A stretch of 64,000 bases of DNA, from positions 1-64,000 of the forward strand of contig CAJUKA010000015.1 in NCBI GenBank assembly GCA_910586585.1. Reading direction: 5' to 3'. The notes under the pieces were generated by a model. The model was given only the letters and a program-made list of their open reading frames with translations, was not told the origin of the DNA and ran no database searches. Both the position numbers and the translations under genes were made by a program. Positions 7,729-16,658 of the stretch are shown here, piece after piece (position 1 is the stretch's first letter; each line of letters begins with the position of its first letter). The stretch comes from an uncultured Lachnospiraceae bacterium (GTDB lineage: Bacteria; Bacillota; Clostridia; Lachnospirales; Lachnospiraceae).

Positions 7729-9165
7729 ATGGTAGTACAGCACAATCTTACAGCAATGAATTCTAACAGAATGTTAGGCATCACTCAGGGAACATTATCA
7801 AAATCAGCTGAGAAGCTGTCTTCTGGATACAAAGTAAACAGAGCAGCAGATGATGCGGCAGGTCTTTCAATTTCCGAAAAAATGAGAAAACAAATAAGAG
7901 GTCTTTCACAGGCATCTTTGAACGCAGAAGATGGTATCAGTTCAGTACAGACAGCAGAAGGTGCTTTGACAGAAGTACACGATATGCTGCAGCGTATGAA
8001 CGAACTGGCAGTTAAGGCAGCAAACGGCACAATGTCTCTTTCAGACAGACAGACGGTGCAGGATGAAGTTCAGCAGCTTCTGACAGAAATTGACCGTGTA
8101 GCAGAGACAACAAAGTTCAACGAGACATATTTGTTGAAGGGCGATACAGATTATGTGACAAAATATGCTTCTGCAAAGGACGCAGGTATTGAGGGTCTTA
8201 TGACAGAAAGCGCTACATCCGCTACGTTTGTGATGAATAAGCTCAAAATTGGCGATACCATTAAAATCGGCGGCACAGAATATACCATCGGCACAAAAGA
8301 TACAAGCAAGATAGTTGGTTCTATCAGTGTTGCGCAGGCTGGAGAAGTGATTACATTAGACGGCATTCAGTATACTGTGGCAGCAGATAAGAGCGAAGTA
8401 AATGTAGATAAGAATGTTCTTGAGATTGCCTCTATTACAGCTAAGATCAAAGAAGGAAGCACAGCGGTTTACAATGGCAAGACATTCCATGCGATGAGAG
8501 ACCGCTATGATGCCACAAAAAAGGAAGGCACAACGTTCGATGGTATTGATGATGTTGATGCGACAGTTATTTCAACAACAGCTGCTTACAAGAAGATTCA
8601 GCAGGCATTGACCAATGCAAACGCAATCGGAACGGATACAACAACAAGCTATCTTGATAAGCAAGTGACACATGTTTCAACAGTTGCAGGAGCAGACAAT
8701 GCGTCATTATCAACGGTAAGCTTCACAATTACGAAGGGAACATATCAGCAGAAAGAAGCATTGAATTTCAGTCTGCATGTAGGCGCAGACGCAGACATGA
8801 CCAACAAGATCACGGTTAGAATTGATACAATGAGCACATCTGGACTTGGTATCAGAGGCTTGAATGTAAAGGATGATTCCGGAGCATCTGCTACATATGC
8901 AATTGACGCAATCGCAGAGGCAGTAGCGAAAGTATCCGCACAGCGTTCATTACTCGGTGCTGTTCAGAACAGATTAGAGCATACAATCAACAACTTGGAT
9001 AACGTAGTAGAGAATACAACAGCAGCAGAGAGCCAGATTCGTGATACCGATATGGCAACTGAAATGGTGAAGTATTCAAATAACAATATCCTTGCACAGG
9101 CAGGTCAGTCAATGCTTACACAGTCTAACCAGGCAAATCAGGGCGTACTGTCACTGTTAGGCTAA
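7729..9165 (+). CDS. fliC: Flagellin 1
   Basis: A 478-residue filament subunit. N-terminal D0/D1 (1-150) begins MVVQHNLTAMNSNRMLG and has STEKLSSG-type and NRAADDAAGLSIS motifs; C-terminal D1/D0 (about 380-478) ends NQGVLSLLG. The middle (about 150-380) is a variable, surface-exposed insertion shared mainly with flagellin 2 (for example KIGDTIKIGGTEYTIG). The start at 7729 is set by AAGGAGG at 7715 and by the conserved MVVQHN. It is exported by the flagellar type III system and is probably glycosylated by the neighbouring GT. Expression should depend on the flagellar sigma factor and possibly CsrA. Confidence 0.95.
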   Translation: MVVQHNLTAMNSNRMLGITQGTLSKSAEKLSSGYKVNRAADDAAGLSISEKMRKQIRGLSQASLNAEDGISSVQTAEGALTEVHDMLQRMNELAVKAANGTMSLSDRQTVQDEVQQLLTEIDRVAETTKFNETYLLKGDTDYVTKYASAKDAGIEGLMTESATSATFVMNKLKIGDTIKIGGTEYTIGTKDTSKIVGSISVAQAGEVITLDGIQYTVAADKSEVNVDKNVLEIASITAKIKEGSTAVYNGKTFHAMRDRYDATKKEGTTFDGIDDVDATVISTTAAYKKIQQALTNANAIGTDTTTSYLDKQVTHVSTVAGADNASLSTVSFTITKGTYQQKEALNFSLHVGADADMTNKITVRIDTMSTSGLGIRGLNVKDDSGASATYAIDAIAEAVAKVSAQRSLLGAVQNRLEHTINNLDNVVENTTAAESQIRDTDMATEMVKYSNNNILAQAGQSMLTQSNQANQGVLSLLG

Positions 9166-9230
9166 TCGCCTGATATAGGAAGTGGATAATTAAATTTGGT
9201 ACTATTGGTACTATCCATTTATAATATATA

Positions 9231-9268
9231 CAGAGGGGAAGCTGGTTTTTCAGGCTTCCCCTCTGGTA
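9231..9268 (+). terminator. Strong hairpin between flagellin 1 and its glycosyltransferase
   Basis: CAGAGGGGAAGC pairs perfectly with GCTTCCCCTCTG. The T-tract after it is weak (GGTATTGTC), so it may only reduce transcription into the downstream glycosyltransferase gene rather than stop it, which would set a high flagellin-to-enzyme ratio. Confidence 0.7.
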
Positions 9269-9301
9269 TTGTCAAATACATTCAAAAAAGAGGAGGTTCA
9301 C

Positions 9302-10381
9302 ATGTCAAAAATACCTATTTCCGTCTGTATTATTGCAAAAAATGAAGAAAAGCATATTGAGGAATGCCTCAAACGACTCAAACCATATGGCTTTGAAATT
9401 GTAGTGACAGATACAGGCTCAACAGACCGAACCAAAGAAATTGCCGCGCAATATGCAGATAAGGTATTGGATTTTGCATGGGTCAATGACTTTAGTGCAG
9501 CAAGGAATTTCTGTGTGGCGAATGCCACATACACCTGGATTCTAATACTGGATTGTGATGAATATGTGAACAGTATCAATGTCAAAGAACTGCAGGGATT
9601 GATGCGGAAATATCCGCGATATGTTGGTACCATTCGCCTGAAAAACTTGACAATCGTCAACGATAGAAAAGTAATCGCATCAGATGATGTTGTTCGATTT
9701 TATGACAGACGATATTATCGGTTTGTGCAGCCTGTCCATGAGCAGATAACCTATATGGAGGAAGAAAAAAAAGGTGATGAGATGATTGATTTTCTGCTTC
9801 CAATGGAGGTGGTTCATCATGGCTACGCATTGTCAAGAGAGGAAATGGTAAAGAAAAATGAACGAAATTTAGCGCTTTTGTATCATGCGATTGAAAGCGA
9901 ACCCGATAACCCCTATATGTATTTTCAGACTGCACAATCAGAGAGAGTTCTTCGAAACAATGACAAAGCAATTGCGATGTATGAGAAAATGCTGGAACTG
10001 AATCATAATGTTGAATACGCTTATGTCGAAATTGGAATCAGAATGCTGGCTGCTCTTTACTTGCAGACGGGGCGCAAGGAAGATGCGCTGAAACTGATGG
10101 AACAGTATGCGCCAGTGTGCAGCTCCGCGAAGTTTAACTATACACATGCGGTAGTACTGCGTGAGAGTGGGAATACATTGAAAGCGCTGGTGCTGTTTAT
10201 CAAGACCTCAATTCTTCCTGATGCAGATACATTGGGGGATGATTTGCTGGAATGCTATAAGTATATTATTAATATCTATATGGAAATGGGAAATGGAGAT
10301 ATGGCATGGGCATTCAGAGAAAAATTTGAAGAATGTGCATCTGAGAGAAAAAGAATTTTGGACAGCCAGGAACAGGAATAA
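9302..10381 (+). CDS. Glycosyltransferase family 2 with TPR tail, copy 1 (flagellin glycosylation)
   Basis: A 359-residue cytosolic protein. Residues 1-~220 form a GT-A family 2 domain: ISVCIIAKNEEKHIEECL, the nucleotide-binding VTDTGSTDRTKEIA, and the metal-binding LDCDEYVNS. Residues ~230-350 are TPR-like helical repeats (YFQTAQSERVLRNNDKAIAM) that could hold the protein acceptor. Proteins of this build located beside flagellin genes are usually flagellin O-glycosyltransferases; here it follows flagellin 1 directly. The start at ATG 9302 has AGGAGG upstream. It is one of four paralogues in the window (9302, 16659, 26864, 27969). The sugar donor cannot be told from sequence. Confidence 0.8.
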   Translation: MSKIPISVCIIAKNEEKHIEECLKRLKPYGFEIVVTDTGSTDRTKEIAAQYADKVLDFAWVNDFSAARNFCVANATYTWILILDCDEYVNSINVKELQGLMRKYPRYVGTIRLKNLTIVNDRKVIASDDVVRFYDRRYYRFVQPVHEQITYMEEEKKGDEMIDFLLPMEVVHHGYALSREEMVKKNERNLALLYHAIESEPDNPYMYFQTAQSERVLRNNDKAIAMYEKMLELNHNVEYAYVEIGIRMLAALYLQTGRKEDALKLMEQYAPVCSSAKFNYTHAVVLRESGNTLKALVLFIKTSILPDADTLGDDLLECYKYIINIYMEMGNGDMAWAFREKFEECASERKRILDSQEQE

Positions 10382-10399
10382 AAGTTATTTATTTTATGG

Positions 10400-10447
10400 A
10401 AAACGAGTGGAAAAGCAATTATTTTCATTCGTTTTTCTTTTTTTTAT
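10400..10447 (+). terminator. Terminator after GT copy 1
   Basis: AAACGA pairs with TCGTTT, with added imperfect pairing inside (TGGAAAA/TTTTCA), followed by a long T-run. Confidence 0.65.
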
Positions 10448-10534
10448 GCACAGACCTGTGCAGCGGAAACATGCCGCTATGCGGCGCACGGGTCGCGCGG
10501 TGAGTAGAGAAGAGAAATCTTTTCTGCTCAATTT
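10441..10534. repeat. Dispersed intergenic repeat, copy A
   Basis: Begins TTTTTATGCACAG, has G/C-rich short inverted repeats (GCCGCTATGCGGC; CGCACGGGTCGCG) and ends in GAGTAGAGAAGAG...TTTTCTGCTCAATT, a hairpin variant of the GAGTAGGGAA/TTCCCTACTC core seen in copies B, C and E. Confidence 0.5.
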
Positions 10535-10556
10535 GATAAATTTTCTGACAAAAGAC

Positions 10557-10583
10557 TAAAGTGTATGAAAATTTAGCCGATAT
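10557..10583 (+). promoter_or_regulatory. Sigma-28-type flagellar promoter
   Basis: TAAA, 15 bases, GCCGATAT: an exact match to the sigma-D consensus. It predicts an unusually long leader of about 330 nt before flagellin 2. The leader also contains hairpins such as ACATCAA/TTGATGT. Confidence 0.85.
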
Positions 10584-10858
10584 ATAGTGTGTAAAGCAAA
10601 AGTTACATAAACATCAAAGATAAAAAGTTGATGTAAAAGGTTGCATATAATTATAGATAATAAAATAAGGAGTGATGATTACTTACTTGTGTTTGGTTAA
10701 ATAACATTTGTTAATAACTCTGTATGCAGACATGAGTATCATGTGGGCTGCGGATTATTAAACCGGGGAGATATAAGAGTGGATGCCGAAAAATGGAATC
10801 TTTAATTTCCGGTCATAGATGAAAAAAATTGAATATAGAAATAGAAGATGTTAAGGGT

Positions 10859-10896
10859 GACGAAAGGATTCGTCGAGAACTATGACACTGTCATAG
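10859..10896 (+). promoter_or_regulatory. Tandem leader hairpins with an AGGA loop, candidate CsrA site
   Basis: GACGAA-AGGA-TTCGTC shows GGA in a tetraloop; directly after it CTATGAC-ACT-GTCATAG forms a second perfect hairpin. The Shine-Dalgarno AAGGAGG lies at 10908-10914. The layout is like the two-site CsrA control of hag in Bacillus; binding is inferred. Confidence 0.5.
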
Positions 10897-10921
10897 TCAG
10901 CCAACACAAGGAGGTAATTTT

Positions 10922-12310
10922 ATGGTAGTACAGCACAATCTTACAGCAATGAACTCAAACAGAATGTTAGGAATCACAACAGGAAGTTTAGCAAAATCAG
11001 CAGAAAAACTGTCTTCAGGATATAAGGTAAACCGCGCAGCAGATGATGCAGCAGGACTTGCAATTTCAGAAAAGATGAGAAAGCAGATTAGAGGTCTTAC
11101 ACAGGCTTCAACCAACGCAGAAGATGGTATTAGCGCAGTACAGACGGCTGAGGGTGCATTGACTGAAGTTCATGATATGTTACAACGTATGAATGAGTTG
11201 GCAGTAAAAGCTGCAAACGGCACAATGTCTCTTTCTGACAGGCAGACAATACAAGATGAAGTGACACAGCTTCTCACAGAAGTTGACCGTGTAGCAGAAA
11301 CTACAAAATTCAACGAAATTTATCTGTTAAAAGGTGACGCAGACAGAGTAAAGAAGTATTTGAATGCGAAAGATGCCGGAATTGAGGGAGCGCTTCTTGA
11401 AGGTGCAACAACAGCTACATTTAATTTAGCAGAACTTAAAATTGGCGATACCATCACAATCGGAGGCAAACAGTACACAATTGGTACAACAGATGCTGCA
11501 CAAGTGCAGGCATCTATCGCAAGTGCGCAAGCAGGTGAACTGGTTACGATAGATGGTATACAGTATACAGTTGCAAACGAAGATGGAAGTGATGTGAATG
11601 TCGATAAGAATGTTCTTTCGATTGAATCCATCACAGCCAGAATTTCCCAGGGAAGCAGTGCGCTTTACAATGGCAATACCTATCATGTTATGACAGATAA
11701 TGATGATATCGTAGGAGTAGATGATGCGGATGCATCCGTTATTACTACAACTGTTGCATACAAAAAAGTAGCGCAGGAATTAAGGCTTGCAAACAATATT
11801 GGAGTGGATTCGGATACACAGGCAACTGTGACATATTCGAATACAATAAAGAATGGCGTTATGTCCTATAGCATTGGAAAAGGACAGAGAGAACAGCAAG
11901 AGACACTTCACTTCAGTTTACATGTAGGCGCTGACGCTGATATGAATAATAAGATTATCGTTTCGCTTGACGCATTGGATACCAGGGGATTAGGCATCCG
12001 TGGTCTAAATGTAAAGGATGACTCAGGTGCGGCTGCTACATATGCGATTGACGCAATCGCAGAAGCTATTTCGCACGTTTCTGCACAGAGATCGTCACTT
12101 GGAGCAATCCAGAACAGATTAGAGCATACCATTAAAAACCTTGATAACATTGTTGAGAATACTACAGCGGCTGAAAGCCAGATTCGTGATACGGATATGG
12201 CAACAGAGATGGTTAAGTACTCAAATAACAATATTCTTGCACAGGCAGGTCAGTCTATGCTTGCACAGGCTAATCAAGCTAACCAGGGCGTATTGTCATT
12301 ACTTGGCTAA
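10922..12310 (+). CDS. fliC: Flagellin 2
   Basis: A 462-residue flagellin, close paralogue of flagellin 1 over its whole length including the central domain (KIGDTITIGGKQYTIG and the VNVDKNVLSIESITA region). N-terminal MVVQHNLTAMNSNRMLG and C-terminal RDTDMATEMVKYSNNN and NQGVLSLLG are the polymerising D0/D1 parts. The start at 10922 is fixed by AAGGAGG at 10908. It has its own consensus flagellar promoter and a strong terminator, so it is a single-gene unit and probably a major filament protein. A recent tandem duplication with the intervening GT gene is the simplest origin. Confidence 0.95.
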   Translation: MVVQHNLTAMNSNRMLGITTGSLAKSAEKLSSGYKVNRAADDAAGLAISEKMRKQIRGLTQASTNAEDGISAVQTAEGALTEVHDMLQRMNELAVKAANGTMSLSDRQTIQDEVTQLLTEVDRVAETTKFNEIYLLKGDADRVKKYLNAKDAGIEGALLEGATTATFNLAELKIGDTITIGGKQYTIGTTDAAQVQASIASAQAGELVTIDGIQYTVANEDGSDVNVDKNVLSIESITARISQGSSALYNGNTYHVMTDNDDIVGVDDADASVITTTVAYKKVAQELRLANNIGVDSDTQATVTYSNTIKNGVMSYSIGKGQREQQETLHFSLHVGADADMNNKIIVSLDALDTRGLGIRGLNVKDDSGAAATYAIDAIAEAISHVSAQRSSLGAIQNRLEHTIKNLDNIVENTTAAESQIRDTDMATEMVKYSNNNILAQAGQSMLAQANQANQGVLSLLG

Positions 12311-12353
12311 ATTAAAAAGCTGCTGTAGAGTGATTTCATTCATATCTACCATG

Positions 12354-12389
12354 AAAAACGGACTGCTGAAAAAACGGCAGTCCGTTTTT
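12354..12389 (+). terminator. Terminator after flagellin 2
   Basis: AAAAACGGACTGC pairs perfectly with GCAGTCCGTTTTT around an A-rich loop and ends in T5. Confidence 0.9.
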
Positions 12390-12466
12390 GCGTATAAAGT
12401 ATTTTTTAGGATGCAAAACAGAATTTGCCGGCAGCCGAAAATATTCAAAATAATGAGCGAGGGTAT

Positions 12467-12493
12467 TAATTTTTTGGCGCTGTATGACGATAT
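12467..12493 (+). promoter_or_regulatory. Candidate sigma-28-type promoter for flaG-fliD-fliS
   Basis: TAAT, 15 bases, GACGATAT; the same GACGATAT -10 form occurs at the flagellin 3 promoter. A TATAAT overlaps it (12491-12496), so a sigma-A role is also possible. The 12390-12584 interval has no other gene signal. Confidence 0.45.
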
Positions 12494-12584
12494 AATAGAT
12501 GAACTGAACATCTATGCGGAAAGTGGATTTCGCGTAGTAAATAACATAGAAAAACAGCACATGCGCGACATGGAGGTGATATGC

Positions 12585-13028
12585 ATGTATGTAGAATCTT
12601 TGAAAGGTATCAATACTCAGACAACAACTAAGACAGCAGTACCAAAGTCCACAGAAAAAAGCAAAAAGGCAGAGTCTGCAAAAACAGAATCCAAAAAAAC
12701 GGAATCCATAGATGAGCTAGGGAAACAGGTACAAATTGCAGAAGCAGATGAAGCGGTAACGCTGTCGATTATGGCTGATGAACAGTTAGTTGATGATCAG
12801 AAAAATGTCAATTTGGACAGACTGAAAAAGATTATGGAGCAGGTGACAGCAGCATTGCCCCATTCAGAAGCAAAGTTTGGCATTCATGAAAAGACGAACC
12901 GTATCACCATTAAGCTAGTAGACAGGGATACCCATGAAGTCATCAAAGAAATTCCGCCAGAGAAAAGCTTGGATTTGTTAGCAAAACGAATGGAACTTGC
13001 AGGAGTGATGGTAGACGAGAAGCTGTAA
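12585..13028 (+). CDS. flaG: FlaG-family flagellar protein
   Basis: A 147-residue protein. The first ~60 residues are a low-complexity Lys/Thr/Glu linker. The C-terminal ~70 residues are the FlaG domain, with the family pattern FGIHEKTNRITIKLVDRD followed by VIKEIPPEKSLDLLAKR. FlaG is thought to affect filament length or hook-filament junction function, and it commonly precedes fliD, as here (39 bases apart). The ATG at 12585 is chosen because TGGAGGTG ends six bases upstream; the longer in-frame extension runs back into flagellin 2 in another frame and is not real. Confidence 0.85.
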   Translation: MYVESLKGINTQTTTKTAVPKSTEKSKKAESAKTESKKTESIDELGKQVQIAEADEAVTLSIMADEQLVDDQKNVNLDRLKKIMEQVTAALPHSEAKFGIHEKTNRITIKLVDRDTHEVIKEIPPEKSLDLLAKRMELAGVMVDEKL

Positions 13029-13067
13029 AAGTGATGTTGCGATGTATTATATATGGAGGGATGAAAT

Positions 13068-15362
13068 ATGTCAGATTTATTGAGAATGACAGGAATGTAT
13101 TCTGGTATGGATACAGAAGCTATAATCCAGTCATTGGTAAGTACTAAAAGACAAAAAGTGACAACCTTAAAAAATGATCAGAAAAAGCTGGAGTGGAAAC
13201 AGAATATATGGCAGGATTTGAACTCAAAATTGTACGGATTGTACAGCAAAACGCTGTCAAATCTGCGTTTTTCGAGTGCCTTTGCAAAAAAGAAAACAAA
13301 GGTGTCTGATCCGACCAAAGCTACGATTATAGCAAGCGATGGCGCGGTAAACGGATCACAAACCCTGAAAGTGAATCAGCTTGCAAAGTCTGGATATCTG
13401 ACCGGCGCGGCGATTTCCAAGGTGACCACAGGCCCGGTAAAGAGTAATTGGGATGAAAACACAAAACTTTCCGATATGAATGCTGACCTGGTAGGCAGCA
13501 AGCTTGAGATAAAAACAGAAAAGGCAGACGGAACATCAGCTACAACTCAGATTCAGGTCACTGCAAATATGACCATCCAAAATTTTATGGACGCAGTAAA
13601 AACTCAGACTGGCGTTGAGATGACGTTTGATAAGGATGCGCAGAAGATGACAGTTGCTCCAGGGAGTGGCAATACATCGGTAGAACTTGCAGGTACCAGC
13701 GACAGTAACGCCAGTATTCTTCAATCGTTTGGATTGGCTGATTACTCACGTGAGCCAATAACCACTACGGTAACTGGTGAAGAGATGAAGACAACTGGGA
13801 AAATTTATGGTGCCGCCAATAACTGGAACGGAACCCAGACCAGATTATCTGATATTAATAAAGAACTTGTAGGCGAGACGCTTTCCTTTAAGCTTAGCAA
13901 CGGAAAAACAGCAGACATAGCAATTACAAAAACAACCACGTTAAGTGATATTATAAAAGAAGCGAAGAAAATAGGCGTCGATATGGAATTTGACGCAAAT
14001 TCACAGCAGCTTACAGTCAATTCAGGAAACGAGTCTCTTGAGCTTTCTACAAAAGGCGGTTCTACAAGTATCCTGCAGGCACTTGGATTGGATAAATATT
14101 CTGACGGCGCTCAAAAAGGCGAAGTAGTCGGAAATGTGATAAAGCTTGAAAACCCGGATAAAAATGCAGATGGGTTCGAAAATGATTCTTATGTCAAGGA
14201 TATTGACAATGATCTGATAGGCAAGAAAATCACACTGACAGTGGGTAAGGGACTGAATGCGAAGACTACCCAGATTGAGATTACTGGTGATATGAAAATT
14301 TCTGATTTGACGAGACAGTTAAGAGAAGGTGGTGTCAATGCTTCTTTTGACGAGACAAACCAGAGACTTTTCATCAGTTCTACAGGAACAGGTACAGAAA
14401 AGGGATTTAGTATTACCGGAAATGATGAAGCATTAAAATCATTGGGAATTTATGTAGATCCTAGTGCAAAGCCAAATGAAGATGGTATCATTTCTACAGA
14501 TTATCATGGTTCACAGACAACGATGATTGTTGCACAAGATGCGGAAATAGAATTAAATGGTGCAAAATTTACTTCTAGTTCCAATACATTTAATGTAAAT
14601 GGTCTTGCTATCACAGCAAATGCAAAGACAAATGCCGACGAACCTGTTACGATCACAACAGAGACAGACTATGATGGAATATACGAAATGATGAAAGATT
14701 TTATCACAGAGTATAATGAAATCATGAATGAGATGAACAAGCTTTATGGCGCAGATTCCGCACGTAAATATGATATGCTTTCAGATGAGCAGAAAGAAAG
14801 TATGTCTGAGGAAGAAGTAGAGAAATGGGAAGATACGATTAAAGGTTCCTTGTTAAGACGTGACAGTACACTTTATTCTATTATGAATAGTATGAAGGAG
14901 GCTGTCAATGGAAAGTATACAGTCAATGGAAAGGAGATGTACCTGAAGGATTTGGGTATTGGTACACTCAGCTATTTCCAGTCTACAAAGGAGAATAGAT
15001 ATTCGCTTCATATTGATGGCGATCCAGATGATGAAGCGACAGCAACCGAAAAAGATCGTCTGAAAGAAGCACTTGCAGCAGATCCCGAACAGGTCATTGG
15101 ACTATTCACACAGATGGCAAAGAAGATGTATGATTCACTGCATGAGTCAATGGGATCGACAGAGTACAGCAGCATCTACAAGGTATATGAAGATAAGCGT
15201 ATGAAGATAGATTATGATTCTTATACGCAGAAAATTAAAGATGCAGAGAAAGAATTGAGTGATTACGAGGACAAATGGTACAAGAAGTTCTCAGCAATGG
15301 AAGTTGCACTATCAAAGCTTCAGAGCAATCAAAGTACAATTAGTAGTATGCTGGGTATGTAA
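13068..15362 (+). CDS. fliD: Flagellar filament cap FliD (hook-associated protein 2)
   Basis: A 764-residue protein, longer than the ~450-500 residues of enteric FliD. N-terminal FliD_N domain (about 1-110) begins LLRMTGMYSGMDTEAIIQSL; the C-terminal FliD_C domain (about 540-764) has ITTETDYDGIYEMMKDFITEYN-like sequence and a coiled-coil end (KIKDAEKELSDYEDKW). The middle holds three or four repeats of a similar unit (TLSDIIKEAKKIGVDMEFDA; ISDLTRQLREGGVNASFDE), which explains the length. FliD caps the filament and folds incoming flagellin. RBS is GGAGGGA before ATG 13068. It is followed by its partner export gene fliS. Confidence 0.95.
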   Translation: MSDLLRMTGMYSGMDTEAIIQSLVSTKRQKVTTLKNDQKKLEWKQNIWQDLNSKLYGLYSKTLSNLRFSSAFAKKKTKVSDPTKATIIASDGAVNGSQTLKVNQLAKSGYLTGAAISKVTTGPVKSNWDENTKLSDMNADLVGSKLEIKTEKADGTSATTQIQVTANMTIQNFMDAVKTQTGVEMTFDKDAQKMTVAPGSGNTSVELAGTSDSNASILQSFGLADYSREPITTTVTGEEMKTTGKIYGAANNWNGTQTRLSDINKELVGETLSFKLSNGKTADIAITKTTTLSDIIKEAKKIGVDMEFDANSQQLTVNSGNESLELSTKGGSTSILQALGLDKYSDGAQKGEVVGNVIKLENPDKNADGFENDSYVKDIDNDLIGKKITLTVGKGLNAKTTQIEITGDMKISDLTRQLREGGVNASFDETNQRLFISSTGTGTEKGFSITGNDEALKSLGIYVDPSAKPNEDGIISTDYHGSQTTMIVAQDAEIELNGAKFTSSSNTFNVNGLAITANAKTNADEPVTITTETDYDGIYEMMKDFITEYNEIMNEMNKLYGADSARKYDMLSDEQKESMSEEEVEKWEDTIKGSLLRRDSTLYSIMNSMKEAVNGKYTVNGKEMYLKDLGIGTLSYFQSTKENRYSLHIDGDPDDEATATEKDRLKEALAADPEQVIGLFTQMAKKMYDSLHESMGSTEYSSIYKVYEDKRMKIDYDSYTQKIKDAEKELSDYEDKWYKKFSAMEVALSKLQSNQSTISSMLGM

Positions 15363-15437
15363 TACGTAGAACATTCAGGTTGTAAGGAACTGTAAAATGA
15401 TTATAGGACCTGTGGTATTTTAGAAAGAGGGAATTGC

Positions 15438-15905
15438 ATGCTGAAACAGAATGGATATGCACAGTATCAGAATAGTAAGATATTGACGGCTTCGCCTGCA
15501 GAGTTGACGCTAATGCTGTATGATGGAGCAATAAAGTTCGGAAATATTGCCATAATAGCGATAGAAAACAATGATCCTGCAAAGGCACATGAAAATATCG
15601 TGAAGGTAGAGAAGATTGTGCAGAATTTCAGGGATACACTTGACAAAAAATATCCTGTATGGCAGGATTTTGATAATGTATATGTATATCTGCTGAGGCG
15701 CTGTCATGAGGCAAATGTTTCAAAAGACGCGGCAATCATGGAAGAGATTTTAACACATCTGCGTTCCATGAGAGATAACTGGAAAGAAGTTATGAAGAAA
15801 GCAGGAACAGACAGTTCCAATGCCGCAGCGCAGGCAAGAGTAGCAGGCGGACAGAGAAATTCTGTTGGATATAAGCCTACAATGGGAGCTATGAAACGCG
15901 CATAA
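15438..15905 (+). CDS. fliS: Flagellin export chaperone FliS
   Basis: A 155-residue helical protein with the FliS pattern: an N-terminal GYAQYQNSKILTASPAELTL segment, then LMLYDGAIKFGNIA, and the DKKYPVWQDFDNVYVYLLRR helix. It binds the C-terminal D0 of flagellin in the cytosol and prevents early polymerisation. The C-terminal ~40 residues (SSNAAAQARVAGGQRNSVGY) are an extension not needed for the four-helix fold. It lies 75 bases after fliD in the usual order fliD-fliS. Confidence 0.92.
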   Translation: MLKQNGYAQYQNSKILTASPAELTLMLYDGAIKFGNIAIIAIENNDPAKAHENIVKVEKIVQNFRDTLDKKYPVWQDFDNVYVYLLRRCHEANVSKDAAIMEEILTHLRSMRDNWKEVMKKAGTDSSNAAAQARVAGGQRNSVGYKPTMGAMKRA

Positions 15906-15917
15906 AATGAATTTGTA

Positions 15918-15952
15918 TCTGGTACAATAAGCTTAAGCTTCTTTGTACCAGA
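15918..15952 (+). terminator. Hairpin after fliS
   Basis: TCTGGTACAA pairs perfectly with TTGTACCAGA; there is no strong T-tract, so it may stabilise the mRNA end or attenuate rather than terminate. Confidence 0.45.
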
Positions 15953-16019
15953 GTTAACATCATTGCGCTGCCGCTTTTCTGAATCAGATCACGCAGCAGC
16001 ATAAGGGGGAAAAGCGGGA

Positions 16020-16496
16020 ATGACTCAAAGTTATTTACAGATTATGATTGAGTGCCTTGAAAAGAAACTAGAAGTTCTTGACAAGGTATCCGAACTTGAT
16101 AAGAAACAGCTCAAGATTGCTCTTGCTCAGCCGATGGATTTGGAAGCGTTTGACCAGACCATGGACGAAAAAGGAGAACTGATTGAAGAACTTAACAAAC
16201 TGGATGAAGGTTTTTCCGAGACTTATGAGCGGGTACGTGATGAAGTTCAGGCAGAACCTGAGAAATACCGGGATGTAGTGAAAAGATTGCAGGATTTGGT
16301 AAGAGAAGCTGTAGATAAGGGAGTATCTATAGAGGCTCAAGAAAAACGGAACAAAGCAGCGATGGAAGCGGCAATTGGAATGAAACGCAGGGAGATAAAT
16401 GAGAAGAAGGTAACTGCGAGTGCTGCGAGCCGTTATTACAAAATTACCAGTAGAATTAATAATATTGATCCGCAATTGATGGATAAGAAAAAGTAA
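16020..16496 (+). CDS. FlgN/FliT-like flagellar chaperone
   Basis: A 158-residue, almost all-helical, charged protein with long coiled-coil character (KLEVLDKVSELDKKQLKIAL; DEKGELIEELNKLDEGF). Size, composition and place directly after fliS fit the FlgN or FliT class, which guard hook-associated proteins or FliD before export. Sequence alone does not settle which partner it has. The start at ATG 16020 is preceded by AAGGGGGAAAAG. A strong terminator follows. Confidence 0.65.
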   Translation: MTQSYLQIMIECLEKKLEVLDKVSELDKKQLKIALAQPMDLEAFDQTMDEKGELIEELNKLDEGFSETYERVRDEVQAEPEKYRDVVKRLQDLVREAVDKGVSIEAQEKRNKAAMEAAIGMKRREINEKKVTASAASRYYKITSRINNIDPQLMDKKK

Positions 16497-16525
16497 GTAT
16501 ATAAAATAGTACGTGTCATGGAAGG

Positions 16526-16562
16526 CGCGCAGGCTATCGTAATAATTAGCCTGCGCGTTTTT
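16526..16562 (+). terminator. Terminator after the flagellar chaperone gene
   Basis: CGCGCAGGCTA pairs perfectly with TAGCCTGCGCG, followed by TTTTT. Confidence 0.9.
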
Positions 16563-16600
16563 ATGCGCAGCGAGCAGGGAATAACTTCCCTACTCGATTG
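16558..16600. repeat. Dispersed intergenic repeat, copy B
   Basis: TTTTTATGCGCAG then CGAGCAGGGAA-TAACTTCCC-TACTCGATTG: the core hairpin GAGCAGGGAA/TTCCCTACTC followed by GATT, as in copies A, C and E. Confidence 0.5.
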
Positions 16601-16658
16601 CACACGGACGCGAAGAGGAACTATGCAGCCTTATGCAGAGGATTGAGAAGGAGAAGAT

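Noticed and set aside
12141..12584. Long in-frame extension of flaG back into flagellin 2
   Set aside because: It overlaps flagellin 2 in another frame and the terminator; the RBS supports ATG 12585.
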